From contig NZ_FUWS01000004.1 in NCBI RefSeq assembly GCF_900167435.1, positions 124,001-188,000 of the forward strand: a stretch of DNA of 64,000 nucleotides, given 5' to 3'. This DNA comes from Marinactinospora thermotolerans DSM 45154. Lineage in GTDB: Bacteria; Actinomycetota; Actinomycetes; Streptosporangiales; Streptosporangiaceae. A program made the translations under genes and the position numbers. The notes below the pieces were generated by a model, which saw only the letters and a program-made list of their open reading frames with translations, was not told the origin of the DNA and made no database searches. Below are positions 16,977-25,862 of this stretch, piece after piece (position 1 is the first letter of the stretch; each line of letters starts with the position of its first letter).

Positions 16977-17563
16977 GGGGCGAGGATTCCTTGTCGCTGG
17001 CGGGTCGCTGTCCGGTCCATGATCGCGACTCGAAGCGTTTCAGGACACTCGTTTATCACCTGCGCGAACGCGGTCGGCCGAGACATCGGCGCGGGTCAGG
17101 GGCGTAGGTGGCCGCGCGCGGGGCGGTGACGGATCCCGTCACCACCGTCGAGGTCCGTCTCCCGCTTCTCCTCGGTACGACCCCCTCCCACCGCGGGATC
17201 GACTCCCGGCCCGGTGCCCCGCCGAGAAGACGGGATCCGGGCAAATGAGGGCGGAAAATGCTTTGCTGCGGTGAAGAACCGGCCGCTAAGGTCATTCCGT
17301 GACTGCCGGGTCGGCCATGGGCCAGAAACGAGTGAGGCGCCCGGCCACGCCGTGAGCGACCGGCGGGCCAGAGGTCCGCCCTCTCTTCTCCGCGTGTCCC
17401 ATCGCGATATCTCCACCGACGGCGTTGAACGCCGTGCGCCATGACGCGCCCTTTCCCCATGCCGCTCACCGCGCCCGTGGCCGAACCCTTCCCAGGTCTC
17501 CGGCCCCCGCCCGCCTCCGGGACGGTCCGCGCGAGCACGACCACGCAGAAGAGAGACCGACAC
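16977..17563. other. Intergenic, about 590 bp, no gene supported
   Basis: No frame with convincing coding bias or family resemblance. It includes the control regions of the divergent acetyltransferase and reductase genes. Confidence 0.5.
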
Positions 17564-18397
17564 ATGCCCACCCCCTTCAACCAGCAGGTCATCGAGGAGT
17601 TCCGAGCCAACAACGGCCGGGTCGGAGGTCCCTTCGAAGGAGCCCGCCTGCTCCTGTTGACCACCACCGGCGCCCGCTCCGGCTCCCCGCACACCACCCC
17701 TCTCGGATACCTCCACGACGAGGGAGACCGCGTCCTGGTCATCGCCTCGGCCGGTGGCGCGCCCAGGCATCCGGCCTGGTACCACAATCTGGTCGCCAAC
17801 CCCCGTGTCACCGTCGAGGACGGCGTCTTCACCTACGAGGCCAAGGCCATCGTCCTGGAGGGGAGGGAACGCGACGACGCCTTCGCCCGCGCGGTCGAGG
17901 CCGATCCGGGTTGGGCCGAGTACCAGGCCAAGGCCGGGCGCCTCATCCCCGTGGTCGCCCTCCAGCAGGTCGCCGGCGGACCTCCCCAGGCGTCGTCGTG
18001 GGGAGCCGCCCTCAAGATGATCCACGGTGTCTTCCGGCGTGAACTCGCCCTCATCCGCGCCGAGGCGGCCACAGCGGGGCCCCGGCTCGGCGCCCAGCTC
18101 AAAATCAACTGCCTGACCGTCTGCCGGGGACTGCACTACCACCACACCAGCGAGGACACCGGGATGTTCCCCGCCCTCGCCGAACAGCACCCCCACCTCG
18201 CGCCGGTCCTGGAACGGCTGGACCGGGAGCACCAGAGCATCGCGGTGCTCCTGGAGGAGCTCCAGAAGGTCGTCTCCGCCGAGGGCGCCGACCCGGACGA
18301 CGTGCTCGCCGAGGTCGAACGGCTCACCGAGCAGCTCGAACGCCACCTGGACTACGAGGAGGAACAGCTGATCCCGATCCTCGACGCCACCGCCTGA
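17564..18397 (+). CDS. Ddn-like F420-dependent nitroreductase/quinone reductase fused to hemerythrin HHE domain
   Basis: A 277-residue fusion. Residues 1-140 match the deazaflavin-dependent nitroreductase (Ddn) family: RLLLLTTTGARSGSPHTTPL, SAGGAPRHPAWYHNLVANP and a VEDG...A segment, which bind F420H2 and reduce quinones or nitro compounds. Residues 145-277 form a four-helix HHE cation-binding domain with iron ligands in HYHHTSEDTGMFPAL, REHQSIAVLLEEL and HLDYEEEQLIPIL. The fusion suggests a redox enzyme coupled to an oxygen/iron sensor. ATG 17564 follows GAGAGACC. It is convergent with the RraA gene. Confidence 0.88.
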   Translation: MPTPFNQQVIEEFRANNGRVGGPFEGARLLLLTTTGARSGSPHTTPLGYLHDEGDRVLVIASAGGAPRHPAWYHNLVANPRVTVEDGVFTYEAKAIVLEGRERDDAFARAVEADPGWAEYQAKAGRLIPVVALQQVAGGPPQASSWGAALKMIHGVFRRELALIRAEAATAGPRLGAQLKINCLTVCRGLHYHHTSEDTGMFPALAEQHPHLAPVLERLDREHQSIAVLLEELQKVVSAEGADPDDVLAEVERLTEQLERHLDYEEEQLIPILDATA

Positions 18398-18414
18398 ACC
18401 GCGTGCCCCCGCTA

Positions 18415-18447
18415 GGCCGCCGTTCGCGCACCGCGCGGGCGGCGGCC
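18415..18447. terminator. Bidirectional hairpin between convergent genes
   Basis: GGCCGCCG (18415-18422) and CGGCGGCC (18440-18447) pair between the stops of the reductase fusion and the RraA gene. Confidence 0.45.
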
Positions 18448-18460
18448 CGGCGAAGGGTCC

Positions 18461-19168
18461 TCACTCCTCGATGGCCCCGCCCACGGCCCGCAGGTGGTCG
18501 CGGAAGGACAGGGAGGGCGTCTCCCGCCGCTGCTCCAGGTAGTCGGCGAAGCGCACCTGGGAGCGGAGGGAGACCCCGGCGCGGATCAGCTCGGCCTGGC
18601 GGCGTTCGGTGTCGCGGATCGTCTCGGCGAGGCCGAACAGCTCTTCGGCGTGGGCGGCCGGCAGCAGGAGGACGCCGTCGTCGTCGCCCGCGATCAGGTC
18701 GTCGCGTCCGGTCACCCACTCGCCCAGGGCGGCGCGCTCCAGCGCGTCCCCGGGGCGAGGGTCCAGTCGTTGCGGACCGGTGGGAAGCGACCCCAGGCTG
18801 AAGACCGGAAGTCCGATCTCGCGTATGTCGGCCGTGTCGCGGTGCAGTCCCCAGATCACCACGCCCGCCATCCCCGCGGCCTGGGCCTCCAGCACCACCA
18901 GGTCGCCCACGCAGCTCTCGTCACGGCGTCCGCCGTTGTCGACCACCAGGACGTCACCGGGGCCGGCCGTCTCGAACGCCTCAAGGAAGACGTCGACGCT
19001 GCCGGCGTGACGGGCCGGGCACACCCGCCCGACCAGCCGGCCTCCCGAGACCACGGCGTTCGTGCCCGCGGGGGCGCAGCGCACCGGAACCCCCGCGCGG
19101 ATGCAGGCGTCGGCCAGATGCGCGGTGGTCAGTGTCGAGAAGCGGGCCACGAGTTCCTGCTGGTCCAC
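18461..19168 (-). CDS. RraA-family protein (HMG/CHA aldolase or RNase E inhibitor-like fold)
   Basis: A 235-residue RraA-like protein. Markers are the Gly-rich core VLVVDNGGRRDESCVGDLVV and the downstream GVVIWGLHRDTADIREIGLPVF, which form the metal/oxaloacetate site of class II 4-hydroxy-4-methyl-2-oxoglutarate aldolases. The catalytic Arg-Asp is conserved in the Gly-Arg-Arg-Asp stretch. A C-terminal helical extension (residues 185-235) is longer than in RraA proper. It probably acts as a pyruvate aldolase or oxaloacetate decarboxylase in the cytoplasm. Neighbours give no pathway. Confidence 0.85.
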   Translation of the reverse strand: MDQQELVARFSTLTTAHLADACIRAGVPVRCAPAGTNAVVSGGRLVGRVCPARHAGSVDVFLEAFETAGPGDVLVVDNGGRRDESCVGDLVVLEAQAAGMAGVVIWGLHRDTADIREIGLPVFSLGSLPTGPQRLDPRPGDALERAALGEWVTGRDDLIAGDDDGVLLLPAAHAEELFGLAETIRDTERRQAELIRAGVSLRSQVRFADYLEQRRETPSLSFRDHLRAVGGAIEE

Positions 19169-19468
19169 CTTCTGCCTCCTTACCGGCCGCGGGGCCGGGC
19201 GTCGTTCGAGCGAGGGGCCGGGCCGCGCGGCGCAAGAGCCCTGGTCCTCGGGGTGCCCTGGACGGCCCGGTCTTCGACCCTAACCGCGTGGCCCCCTGGG
19301 CGCGAGGTCCTTCGACGTGGAAGGCGCCTCCTCGTCGCGGGAGCGTCCCACGCCCAGGCAACCGCGGGAGCAGCGCGGCGGGGCGCCGCGCTTTTCGGCG
19401 CCGGGGTGATCGCCCGGCCGGGGCTTCGCTCGCCCCGTCCCGTAGGGAGGGAGCGGGGCGGGAGGGCG
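19169..19468. other. Intergenic, 300 bp, no gene seen
   Basis: High-G+C spacer between two minus-strand genes; no hairpin or frame stands out. Confidence 0.5.
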
Positions 19469-20047
19469 TCAGGAGGAACCCGCCAGGACGCGCTCGACCA
19501 CTTCGGCGACGAGGGAGTCGAACTGCTCCTCGGGGAAGACGTCGGGCAGGGTGAGCCGTTCCAGGATCAGCCAGTTCAGGGCCAGGTAGAGCACGACCAC
19601 ACTGGTCGCGTCACCCGGCAGGCCCGAGCGCGTGTGGTGGGAGATGTTGAAGTCGACGTCGGCGCGGATGCGTTCGGTGAGCAGGCGTCGCAGCTCCGGG
19701 CGGCGGGTGGCCTCCAGACGCAGCTCCAGCAACGCCAGGTACCCGGACCGGAACCGGGTCACCCGGCCCACCACCTCGCGCATCAGTTCGGTGACCCTGT
19801 CGCGGTCGCGAGGGCCGTCCAACGAGGCGGCGATCACGGCGGGGTCGGGTTCCAGCCGTTCGTAGAAGCGGTGCCCGACCTGGGTGAACAGGTCGTCACG
19901 GTTGTTGAAGTAGTTGGAGGCCGTGCCCGTGGGGACCCCCGCCTCGGTGTCCACCGCGCGGAAGGTCAGCCCGCGCGCCCCGTCGCGCGCGAGGACCTCG
20001 ATGGCGGCGTCGAGCAGGGCCGCCCGCCGCTCGGGATTTCGCCGCAT
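19469..20047 (-). CDS. TetR/AcrR family transcriptional regulator
   Basis: A 192-residue repressor. The HTH region AALLDAAIEVLARDGARGLT, then EAGVPTGTASNYFNNRDDLF, occupies residues 10-55, and an all-helical ligand domain follows. ATG 20047 has AGGAGAGGGGG a few bases upstream; an earlier in-frame GTG at 20080 is less likely. A perfect palindrome lies 40 bp upstream and would cover its promoter. It is divergent from the APH-like kinase gene, the likely co-regulated target. Confidence 0.88.
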   Translation of the reverse strand: MRRNPERRAALLDAAIEVLARDGARGLTFRAVDTEAGVPTGTASNYFNNRDDLFTQVGHRFYERLEPDPAVIAASLDGPRDRDRVTELMREVVGRVTRFRSGYLALLELRLEATRRPELRRLLTERIRADVDFNISHHTRSGLPGDATSVVVLYLALNWLILERLTLPDVFPEEQFDSLVAEVVERVLAGSS

Positions 20048-20086
20048 CCGTCCCCCTCTCCTGGCCTCACCTCTTTCCACGTTACC

Positions 20087-20098
20087 CGTAGTACTACG
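20087..20098. promoter_or_regulatory. 12-bp palindrome CGTAGTACTACG, TetR operator candidate
   Basis: A perfect 12-bp palindrome midway between a TetR gene and the divergent kinase gene, in a locally A+T-richer patch. Confidence 0.55.
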
Positions 20099-20283
20099 TT
20101 TCCCGTGGTCGGGGAGGAGCGGGTGGCCGGAGCGGAGGAACCTCCCTCTCCCATGGGAGGTGAGGGAGGAGGGGCACCTTGGTCGGGCGGAGAGTGGGCG
20201 AGCGGAAAACCGCTCGACACGGACCCTGCGGCGCGCTGTGATGGGAGCGATCCCAGTCAGGGCGGGTCGAATACGAGGAGACG

Positions 20284-21186
20284 GTGGTGTCTGACGAGGA
20301 GAACACGAGTGGACGCCCCGACGTCTCCACCACGCTGGCCAGGAGGCTCATCGAGTCCCAGTTTCCGCAGTGGGCGGGACTGCCCCTGGAGCCGGTCCTG
20401 CCCGGAGGGTCGGACCACGCGATCTTCCGGCTCGGACGCGACCTGTCCGTCCGGCTTCCCCGCCACGCGGGAGCCATCAGTCAGGCCGAGAAGGAGTACC
20501 GGTGGTTGCCCCGACTCGCCCCCCACCTGCCGCTGGCCGTGCCGGAGCCGGTGGGCGTGGGCAGACCGGACTTCGGTTACCCATGGCCCTGGGCGGTGTC
20601 CCGCTGGCTTGACGGCGCGACCGCGACCGTCGAGGGGCTGTCGGAGTGCGCCGACACCGCGATCCGGCTGGCCGGGTTCCTGTCCGCCCTGCAACGGTCC
20701 CTCCCCGAGGAGATGAGGAGGGCGGAGGCCCATGACGGCCTGGACGCCCCCTCCCTGTCCCAACGAGACCGGTCGACGCGGGCCGACATCGCGCTGACCG
20801 GCGACGTGTTCGACGCCGGGGCCATGACCGAACTGTGGGAGGCGGCGCTGGAGGCTCCCGCATGGGACCGGGAGCCGGTCTGGTTCCACGGCGACTTCCA
20901 CACCGGCAACCTCCTGACCGTGGGGGGACGCCTCAGCGCGGTCATCGACTTCGGTGGGCTCGGCATCGGCGACCCCGCGTGTGATCTCATCGTCGCCTTC
21001 ACCCTGATGTCGGCCGAGAGCCGGGCCGTCTTCCGCTCCGAGCTCGGTGTGGACGAGGCCACCTGGCTACGGGGGCGTGGCTGGGCGCTGAGCACGGGCC
21101 TCAACGCCTACACCTCCTACGCCGCCACCCACCCCCGGGTCGCCGCGCAGACCACCCGACAGATCGTCCAGGCCCTCGCCGGCTAG
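20284..21186 (+). CDS. Aminoglycoside phosphotransferase (APH)-family kinase
   Basis: A 300-residue APH-fold kinase. The phosphate-binding lobe ends in VLPGGSDHAIFRLGRDLSVR. The catalytic loop is WFHGDFHTGNLLT and the metal-binding motif is VIDFGGLGIGDPACDL, both complete. Many such proteins phosphorylate macrolides, amino sugars or metabolites rather than aminoglycosides, so the substrate is open. GTG 20284 follows GAGGAGA; a second GTG is adjacent. It is divergent from a TetR gene with an operator between and is followed by a hairpin. Confidence 0.85.
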   Translation: MVSDEENTSGRPDVSTTLARRLIESQFPQWAGLPLEPVLPGGSDHAIFRLGRDLSVRLPRHAGAISQAEKEYRWLPRLAPHLPLAVPEPVGVGRPDFGYPWPWAVSRWLDGATATVEGLSECADTAIRLAGFLSALQRSLPEEMRRAEAHDGLDAPSLSQRDRSTRADIALTGDVFDAGAMTELWEAALEAPAWDREPVWFHGDFHTGNLLTVGGRLSAVIDFGGLGIGDPACDLIVAFTLMSAESRAVFRSELGVDEATWLRGRGWALSTGLNAYTSYAATHPRVAAQTTRQIVQALAG

Positions 21187-21190
21187 GCCG

Positions 21191-21221
21191 CCGGGCCTTC
21201 CCGATGGACGGGGAGGCCCGG
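21191..21221 (+). terminator. Hairpin terminator after the kinase gene
   Basis: CCGGGCCTTCCC pairs with GGGGAGGCCCGG (one wobble) across a 7-nt loop, 5 bp after the stop. Confidence 0.6.
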
Positions 21222-21505
21222 ACCGCTGGTGCGCCATCCGCGTCTTCGGCCGGTTCCTCTCGCGGCTCCGACCTCCCGGTCCTCTCCTGACTCCGGCCCC
21301 GACAGGAGGGAAACGGTTTCGCCTGCCTGTCGATGGCCGGGGAGACGCCCTGGAGCCTCGCGCGTCACTCGGCGCGCGGAAGCCGCGTGGAGGGTTCCGT
21401 CGGCGCCGGCGAAACGGGGTGCCGCGCGTCTTCGCGCCGCTGGACGGGCAAGGCCCGGCCGACACTTCGGCCACCGCCGTACGATACGTGCCCCATCCTG
21501 GAGGA

Positions 21506-22213
21506 ATGCACGTTCCCGAAGCGACACGCCTGGCCACCCTGGCCTCACTGCTGGCCGACCCCACCCGGGCCGGGATGTGCCTGGCCCTCTTGGACGGGCG
21601 TGCCTGGACCGCCGGCGAACTCGCCCGGCACACCGGGGTGGGCGCCCCCACCGTCAGTGAGCACCTGACCCGCCTGGTCGAAGGGGGACTGCTCGCCCAG
21701 GAACGGCAGGGACGCCACCGCTACGTCCGCCTGGCCGACGAGACGGCGGCGCAGCTGGTGGAGTCCCTGGCCGCACACGCCGCCCCCGTCCCGGACGGCG
21801 AACGTCCCCGCACCCTGCGCGCCGTGCGCGCCGGACAGGCCCTGGCCCGGGCCCGCACCTGTTACGACCACCTGGCCGGACGGCTCGGCTGTGCCGTCAC
21901 CGAGGCCATGATCCGGCGGGGACTGCTCACGCGGGAGACCGGGTTCGCGCTCACCGATGCGGGCCTGGCCTGGTTCGCCGAACACGGGGTGGGACTGGAA
22001 CAGCGGGGCAGACGCCCGCTGGTGCGGGCCTGTCTGGACTGGACCGAGCGCCGGCAGCATCTGGCCGGGGTGGCCGGTGCCGCCCTGTGCCGCCACGCGC
22101 TCGCCGCGGGATGGTGCGTGCGGTCGGGGTCGGGCCGGGCACTGCGCGTCACCGAGCAGGGGGAGACGGCCTGGCGGGAGCTGTTGGGAATCGACGCCGA
22201 GGCGCTTGGGTGA
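21506..22213 (+). CDS. ArsR-family winged-helix regulator
   Basis: A 235-residue regulator. The ArsR HTH is at residues 5-75 (LADPTRAGMCLALLDGRAWT, then HTGVGAPTVSEHLTRLVEGG). The C-terminal 150 residues form a second helical region with three Cys, longer than classical ArsR metal sensors, which lack such a tail; the CxC metal site is absent. It is more likely a regulator of a drug or metabolite gene. ATG 21506 follows GGAGG closely; a GTG at 21488 is an alternative. TACGAT at 21480-21485 is a likely -10. It stands alone. Confidence 0.85.
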   Translation: MHVPEATRLATLASLLADPTRAGMCLALLDGRAWTAGELARHTGVGAPTVSEHLTRLVEGGLLAQERQGRHRYVRLADETAAQLVESLAAHAAPVPDGERPRTLRAVRAGQALARARTCYDHLAGRLGCAVTEAMIRRGLLTRETGFALTDAGLAWFAEHGVGLEQRGRRPLVRACLDWTERRQHLAGVAGAALCRHALAAGWCVRSGSGRALRVTEQGETAWRELLGIDAEALG

Positions 22214-22329
22214 CCGCCCTCTCTCCCACCACTCGGCCTCGGGACGATGGGTGCGGAGAGGCCCCGTCGTCCGAGTCGAAGGCGGTTCCACCCCGCTCCT
22301 CCCGCGCCTGGTGCGGTGGTCATCGAGGG

Positions 22330-23110
22330 GCCTCGCCCCGGAGCGCGGTGCGCGCTTTCCAGGCCGAGCGCGGGTTTCCCCAGCCAGGAGCAGCGCCACA
22401 CACTGGCGCGGATACTGGTGGGCGGCCACGGGATCGACGCGGGCATCGGCGTGGCGGGCGCGGGCAAGTCCACGATCATGGCGGCTGAGCCCACGCCGGT
22501 CCCTGAGCACGCCAGCACCCACCGGGCCCCGGCTCCGGAGCCGGGGCCCGTGACGGCGCTCAGTGAGAAGCAGGCCCGCGCCGGACACGGACCGGCGGCC
22601 GCCGCGGTGGAGAAGGTCGAGCAGTACCGGTTCTGGGCGCGAGGCCACCCAGCGCGTGCAGGAGCTACGCCAGGAGCTGGAGGCGCTGGGCGGGAGCGGA
22701 AGGAATCTCGGTGAGTGTTGCTGCGCCAGGGCACCAGCCGTTGGGAGGCCGAGCAGCAGTGGGTCTGCGCCAGCGCGGAGCTGGTCGACGCCCTCACCTG
22801 GCAGGAGCGGGCCGAGTCGGTGGCGCGCGCGTGTACCAAGAGGCGGTCGAGGCCGACGTGGCTCAGGCCTGCGCCGAACAGGTGGGTGCCCGGCGGGCCG
22901 CACACGAACAACGCGCGCTACGGGCTGCGGTGGAGCTGGGGGATCTCGCGTGAGGACGCCGAGCGGCTTCCCGAGTAGACGCTGGACCTGGGAGCGCGGC
23001 AGGCGATGCGCAGGTCCGAAATGGGGCGCGGGGGCAGACGTCGGGGACCAGGAGGCCGACGTGGTCGCCAGGATCGAATGTCTCGCCGGAACCGGAACGG
23101 CGATCGCATA
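22330..23110 (+). pseudogene. Decayed MobF-type conjugative relaxase/helicase gene
   Basis: Near 22378-22488 the plus strand encodes SQEQRHTLARILVGGHGIDA followed by GIGVAGAGKSTIMAA, the Walker A region of the helicase half of TrwC/TraA-type relaxases. Downstream, pieces continue in shifting frames (a coiled-coil-like EVGARRAAHEQRALRAAVEL-type stretch around 22870-22950), with several stops. Neither the relaxase Tyr-His motifs nor later helicase motifs are found. It marks the left part of a degraded conjugative element. Confidence 0.7.
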
Positions 23111-23127
23111 AGGAACTACTAGATCGA

Positions 23128-23166
23128 ATGTGTGCGGAGGCGTACTCTTTTATGTGTACGGAGGCG
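23128..23166 (+). promoter_or_regulatory. Direct repeats upstream of the toxin-antitoxin operon
   Basis: ATGTGTGCGGAGGCG (23128-23142) and ATGTGTACGGAGGCG (23152-23166) are 15-bp direct repeats with one mismatch, spaced 24 bp apart. The sequence after the second copy, CACACAT, is inverted relative to ATGTGTG. They sit just before the first gene, with TTTTAT between them as a possible -10. Probable autoregulatory operator. Confidence 0.55.
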
Positions 23167-23185
23167 CACACATCCGGGAGGGGTC

Positions 23186-23914
23186 ATGGAACCGGATACC
23201 AACATCCGGTACCTGGCCTCAGAACAGGTCCGGGATGCGCTCGGCGCACATGTCACCTGGGTATCCAGTACCGCTGGAGTGGTGGCCATCACCGATGACG
23301 GCGCCCCGGACGGCGCGCTCGTGCACCCCGATCTGATCACCCGGGCCGGGCTGGAGGTAGTCGCAGTCCACGGCGTGCGCGACGCACGCGCCCTGTGGGG
23401 CACGGTGCGCACCAGTGCCGCGACCGACGGCCCGCAGGGCATGACCTACCACGGCGCCCTGACCGCGGTCCTGGTCGATCACCCCACCCTGACCGCGCTC
23501 ATGCGGGGCCTGCCCGTGCTGGCGTTCGAGGAACTCGAGCTGACCAGCACCGGCTTCGCTCTGGCCGACGGTGTACCGGTGCCGCCCGGGGACTACGCGG
23601 TGCATGACGGGCGGGTCCTGCGTATCCACGCCCCCCAACAACCGGAGGAGACGGCAGTGAACGAAACCACCCTGTTCGACCCGGAGACCCCCGATGAGGT
23701 CATCCGCGAGACGCTGACCGGAATCGCCAACCGCCTCGTGGGCGCATACATGCGGGCGGCTCAGGCCGCCACCACTCCGGAGGCCAAGGAGGAGGCCAAG
23801 GCGAAGATGCGGCAGATGTGGGAGGTCAAGAACGACCTGGATATGGGCCGCGACGCGATGGTCGCCGAAATCCAGCGCCTCCAGGACGTGCTTGCCGAGA
23901 TGAGAGAGGCCTGA
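23186..23914 (+). CDS. Putative antitoxin of a zeta-type system, 242 aa, with extra N-terminal domain
   Basis: The gene precedes the zeta toxin by 4 bp. Residues 1-155 form an unrecognised alpha/beta domain (NIRYLASEQVRDALGAHVTW, later VPVPPGDYAVHDGRVLRI). Residues 158-242 form a helical segment (ETLTGIANRLVGAYMRAAQA, then KNDLDMGRDAMVAEIQRLQD) about the size of epsilon antitoxins, which cap the zeta ATP/UNAG site. ATG 23186 follows GGGAGGGG. An in-frame GTG at 23657, preceded by GGAGGAG at 7 nt, could give the 85-residue antitoxin alone. The antitoxin role is inferred from position and size. Confidence 0.7.
   Translation: MEPDTNIRYLASEQVRDALGAHVTWVSSTAGVVAITDDGAPDGALVHPDLITRAGLEVVAVHGVRDARALWGTVRTSAATDGPQGMTYHGALTAVLVDHPTLTALMRGLPVLAFEELELTSTGFALADGVPVPPGDYAVHDGRVLRIHAPQQPEETAVNETTLFDPETPDEVIRETLTGIANRLVGAYMRAAQAATTPEAKEEAKAKMRQMWEVKNDLDMGRDAMVAEIQRLQDVLAEMREA
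23644..23659 (+). promoter_or_regulatory. Internal ribosome-binding site and GTG start within the antitoxin gene
   Basis: GGAGGAG (23644-23650) and, after a 6-nt gap, GTG (23657-23659), in frame with the long gene. The quality is as good as that of the upstream start and it coincides with the domain boundary. Confidence 0.55.
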
Positions 23915-23918
23915 AACA

Positions 23919-25148
23919 TTGGCCGACCCCTATGAGGTCCCCAAGGGAGAGCTTCAAGACATCTTCGATGAGTACATCAAGGGACTGGTCTTCGGCGGTG
24001 TCACCCCGACCCCGCGCGGGGAGCGGCCAGTGATGGTGCAGTTGGGAGGTCAGCTTGCCGCGGGCAAGACCCGAGCTCTCAAAGCCATCATCAGCCGCCA
24101 CGGTGACCGGGTCGCCCGGGTCAGCCCCGACGACTTCCGCGACTACCACACCAAGATCGATGAGATCATGCGCGAGCACCCCCAGGAGAAGGTGGCGCTG
24201 ACCAACCAGGCGATGTACGCCTGGTCCGACATGGTCCGCGAGTATGCCCACGCCAACGGCTACGGACTCGTGACGGAGGGCACCTTCCGTGAGGTTGACT
24301 ACCTATTGGAGTACGCCGAGGAGATGGCGCAGCCGATGGAGGGCGTGCACCCGGGGTTCGTCAACGAGGTAGTCGTGGTCGCGACTCCCGGGGACCGCAG
24401 CTGCCTGGACATGGTCGGGCGTTATCTGGCCGACCCCCCTGGGGAGGGCCGGTGGGCTGATGCGCCAGGACATGACGCCTCCTACGAGCAACTGCCGTTG
24501 TCGGTGGAGGCTCTGGAGGCCAGCCCGCACATTCACCGGGTAATCGTCATTGACCGCTCCGGCACCGTCCACTACGACAACTCCCGCGGCGCCGATGGCC
24601 AGTGGGCTCAGGAGCCCCGAGCAAGCCAGGTCCTGCGGGACACGCGCGGCGAAGGACGTGTGCCTTTCGACCAGCAGGAGGCGGCTGCGTGGCTGTCCTC
24701 CTACTGGAAGCATGCTGAGAAGCTCCTCAAGCGCGGCGAGTTAGGGCCGGTAACCGTGCCCACGATGCTGGCCCTGCACGAGCGCGCCGACCGGGTGGCG
24801 CAGGTCGCTTACGCGGGTGATACGGACCGGCTCGCCCAGCACGCGCAGTGGCAGAAGGTACAGAAGGTGGTGTTCATGGCGGCCAATCGGGGTGCGCTGA
24901 ACTCCGAACTGCCGCACCACCCGGAGAAGTTCCTCAACGCCGATGCCGTGGAGAAAGCCCGGTTCATGACGGCACTGCGGTCTGTAGAGAAACCCGCACC
25001 AGGCCTGCCGAAGGATGTTGTGGAAGCGGTGAAGCGCGCGCAGCAGGGTGTGGCCCCGCCGACGATCCACGCGTCGCCCTCGTTGTCCTCTCCGGCTTCT
25101 TCTGAGCACCGCCAGGGAAGAGGAAAAGGTCCTGACATCGAACGTTAG
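23919..25148 (+). CDS. Zeta-toxin family kinase (UDP-GlcNAc kinase-type toxin)
   Basis: A 409-residue P-loop kinase of the zeta/PezT family, which phosphorylates UDP-N-acetylglucosamine and so blocks wall synthesis. Walker A is GGQLAAGKTRALKAI (residues 42-56). The substrate Asp is in RVSPDDFRDYH, and the TEGTFR motif supplies the conserved Glu and Arg. An extension of about 150 residues follows the kinase core. The start is a TTG at 23919, 4 bp after the antitoxin stop. Codon 275 is TTA (24741), a rare codon in such genomes. It is intact, unlike its decayed neighbours, as expected of an addiction module. Confidence 0.88.
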   Translation: MADPYEVPKGELQDIFDEYIKGLVFGGVTPTPRGERPVMVQLGGQLAAGKTRALKAIISRHGDRVARVSPDDFRDYHTKIDEIMREHPQEKVALTNQAMYAWSDMVREYAHANGYGLVTEGTFREVDYLLEYAEEMAQPMEGVHPGFVNEVVVVATPGDRSCLDMVGRYLADPPGEGRWADAPGHDASYEQLPLSVEALEASPHIHRVIVIDRSGTVHYDNSRGADGQWAQEPRASQVLRDTRGEGRVPFDQQEAAAWLSSYWKHAEKLLKRGELGPVTVPTMLALHERADRVAQVAYAGDTDRLAQHAQWQKVQKVVFMAANRGALNSELPHHPEKFLNADAVEKARFMTALRSVEKPAPGLPKDVVEAVKRAQQGVAPPTIHASPSLSSPASSEHRQGRGKGPDIER

Positions 25149-25178
25149 TGGCCATGAGGGCGGTTTTGGGCACGGTCA

Positions 25179-25208
25179 CCCCCATGACCAGAACAGTGGT
25201 CATGGGGG
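25179..25208 (+). terminator. Hairpin terminator after the zeta toxin
   Basis: CCCCCATGACC (25179-25189) and GGTCATGGGGG (25198-25208) form perfect 11-bp arms followed by CTTTGATT. Confidence 0.8.
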
Positions 25209-25259
25209 CTTTGATTGGCTCTGTCTCATGGGAGACGAGGGGCAGCAGGCACTGGATTT

Positions 25260-25862
25260 CGACGCGATCGCCGTCCTTCATCCCAAGCCGATCTGGCCCA
25301 GTCCGGGGAGCGGCGGCATATCCGCAACAACATCGCGATGTTCCACCTGCTCTGTGTCCTGGAGGACGAACAGCGTCCAGCCACGGTCGAGGAGCAGGTT
25401 CTGACCCGCTGGACGAGGCGGGGCGGCGCCGAAAGTGTCCGACGCCCGCACAAGCGACTTCGCCGCTGAGCTGCTCAGCCCCGAGGAGTACGAGGCTGCC
25501 GAAATCAACACGCTCAACGCGCACTACACCCGCTTCTCCCTGCTGGAAGGGATCTGAGAGGGGAGGCGCGGCCTGGGCTTCGAGGGCGGCAACATGCTGG
25601 AACCCGGGTGCGGCAGCGGGAACTTCATCGGCGCCGCTCCCACCGACACCTCGCCCCCGACCCGCATAGTCGGGGTCGAGCTCGATCCGACCAGCGCGGC
25701 GATTGCCCGCCACCTATACCCCGACGCTCAGATCCCCACCGAGTCGTTCACGGCCGCCGCTCCCGATCATGCCTTCGACGCCGCGGTCGGCAACGTCCCC
25801 TTCGGGGACTACTGGCTCTACAACCCTTCCCAGGAGTCCATCCACAACCACTTCATCTCCAG
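25260..25862 (+). pseudogene. Decayed DNA methylase-helicase gene of a conjugative element
   Basis: Pieces in successive frames match the N-terminal part of very large methyltransferase/helicase proteins of mobile elements: RRHIRNNIAMFHLLCVLEDE (about 25311), FAAELLSPEEYEAAEINTLN (25462), then the N6-adenine methylase core with motif I MLEPGCGSGNFIGAAP and motif IV VGNVPFGD (25591-25815), ending in SIHNHFIS. At least two frame breaks occur, and the whole helicase half is missing after about 25860. It pairs with the relaxase relic at 22.3-23.1 kb. Confidence 0.8.

Noticed and set aside
18494-20716. 740-codon plus-strand frame across RraA and TetR
   Set aside because: Covers several real genes on both strands and has shadow composition.
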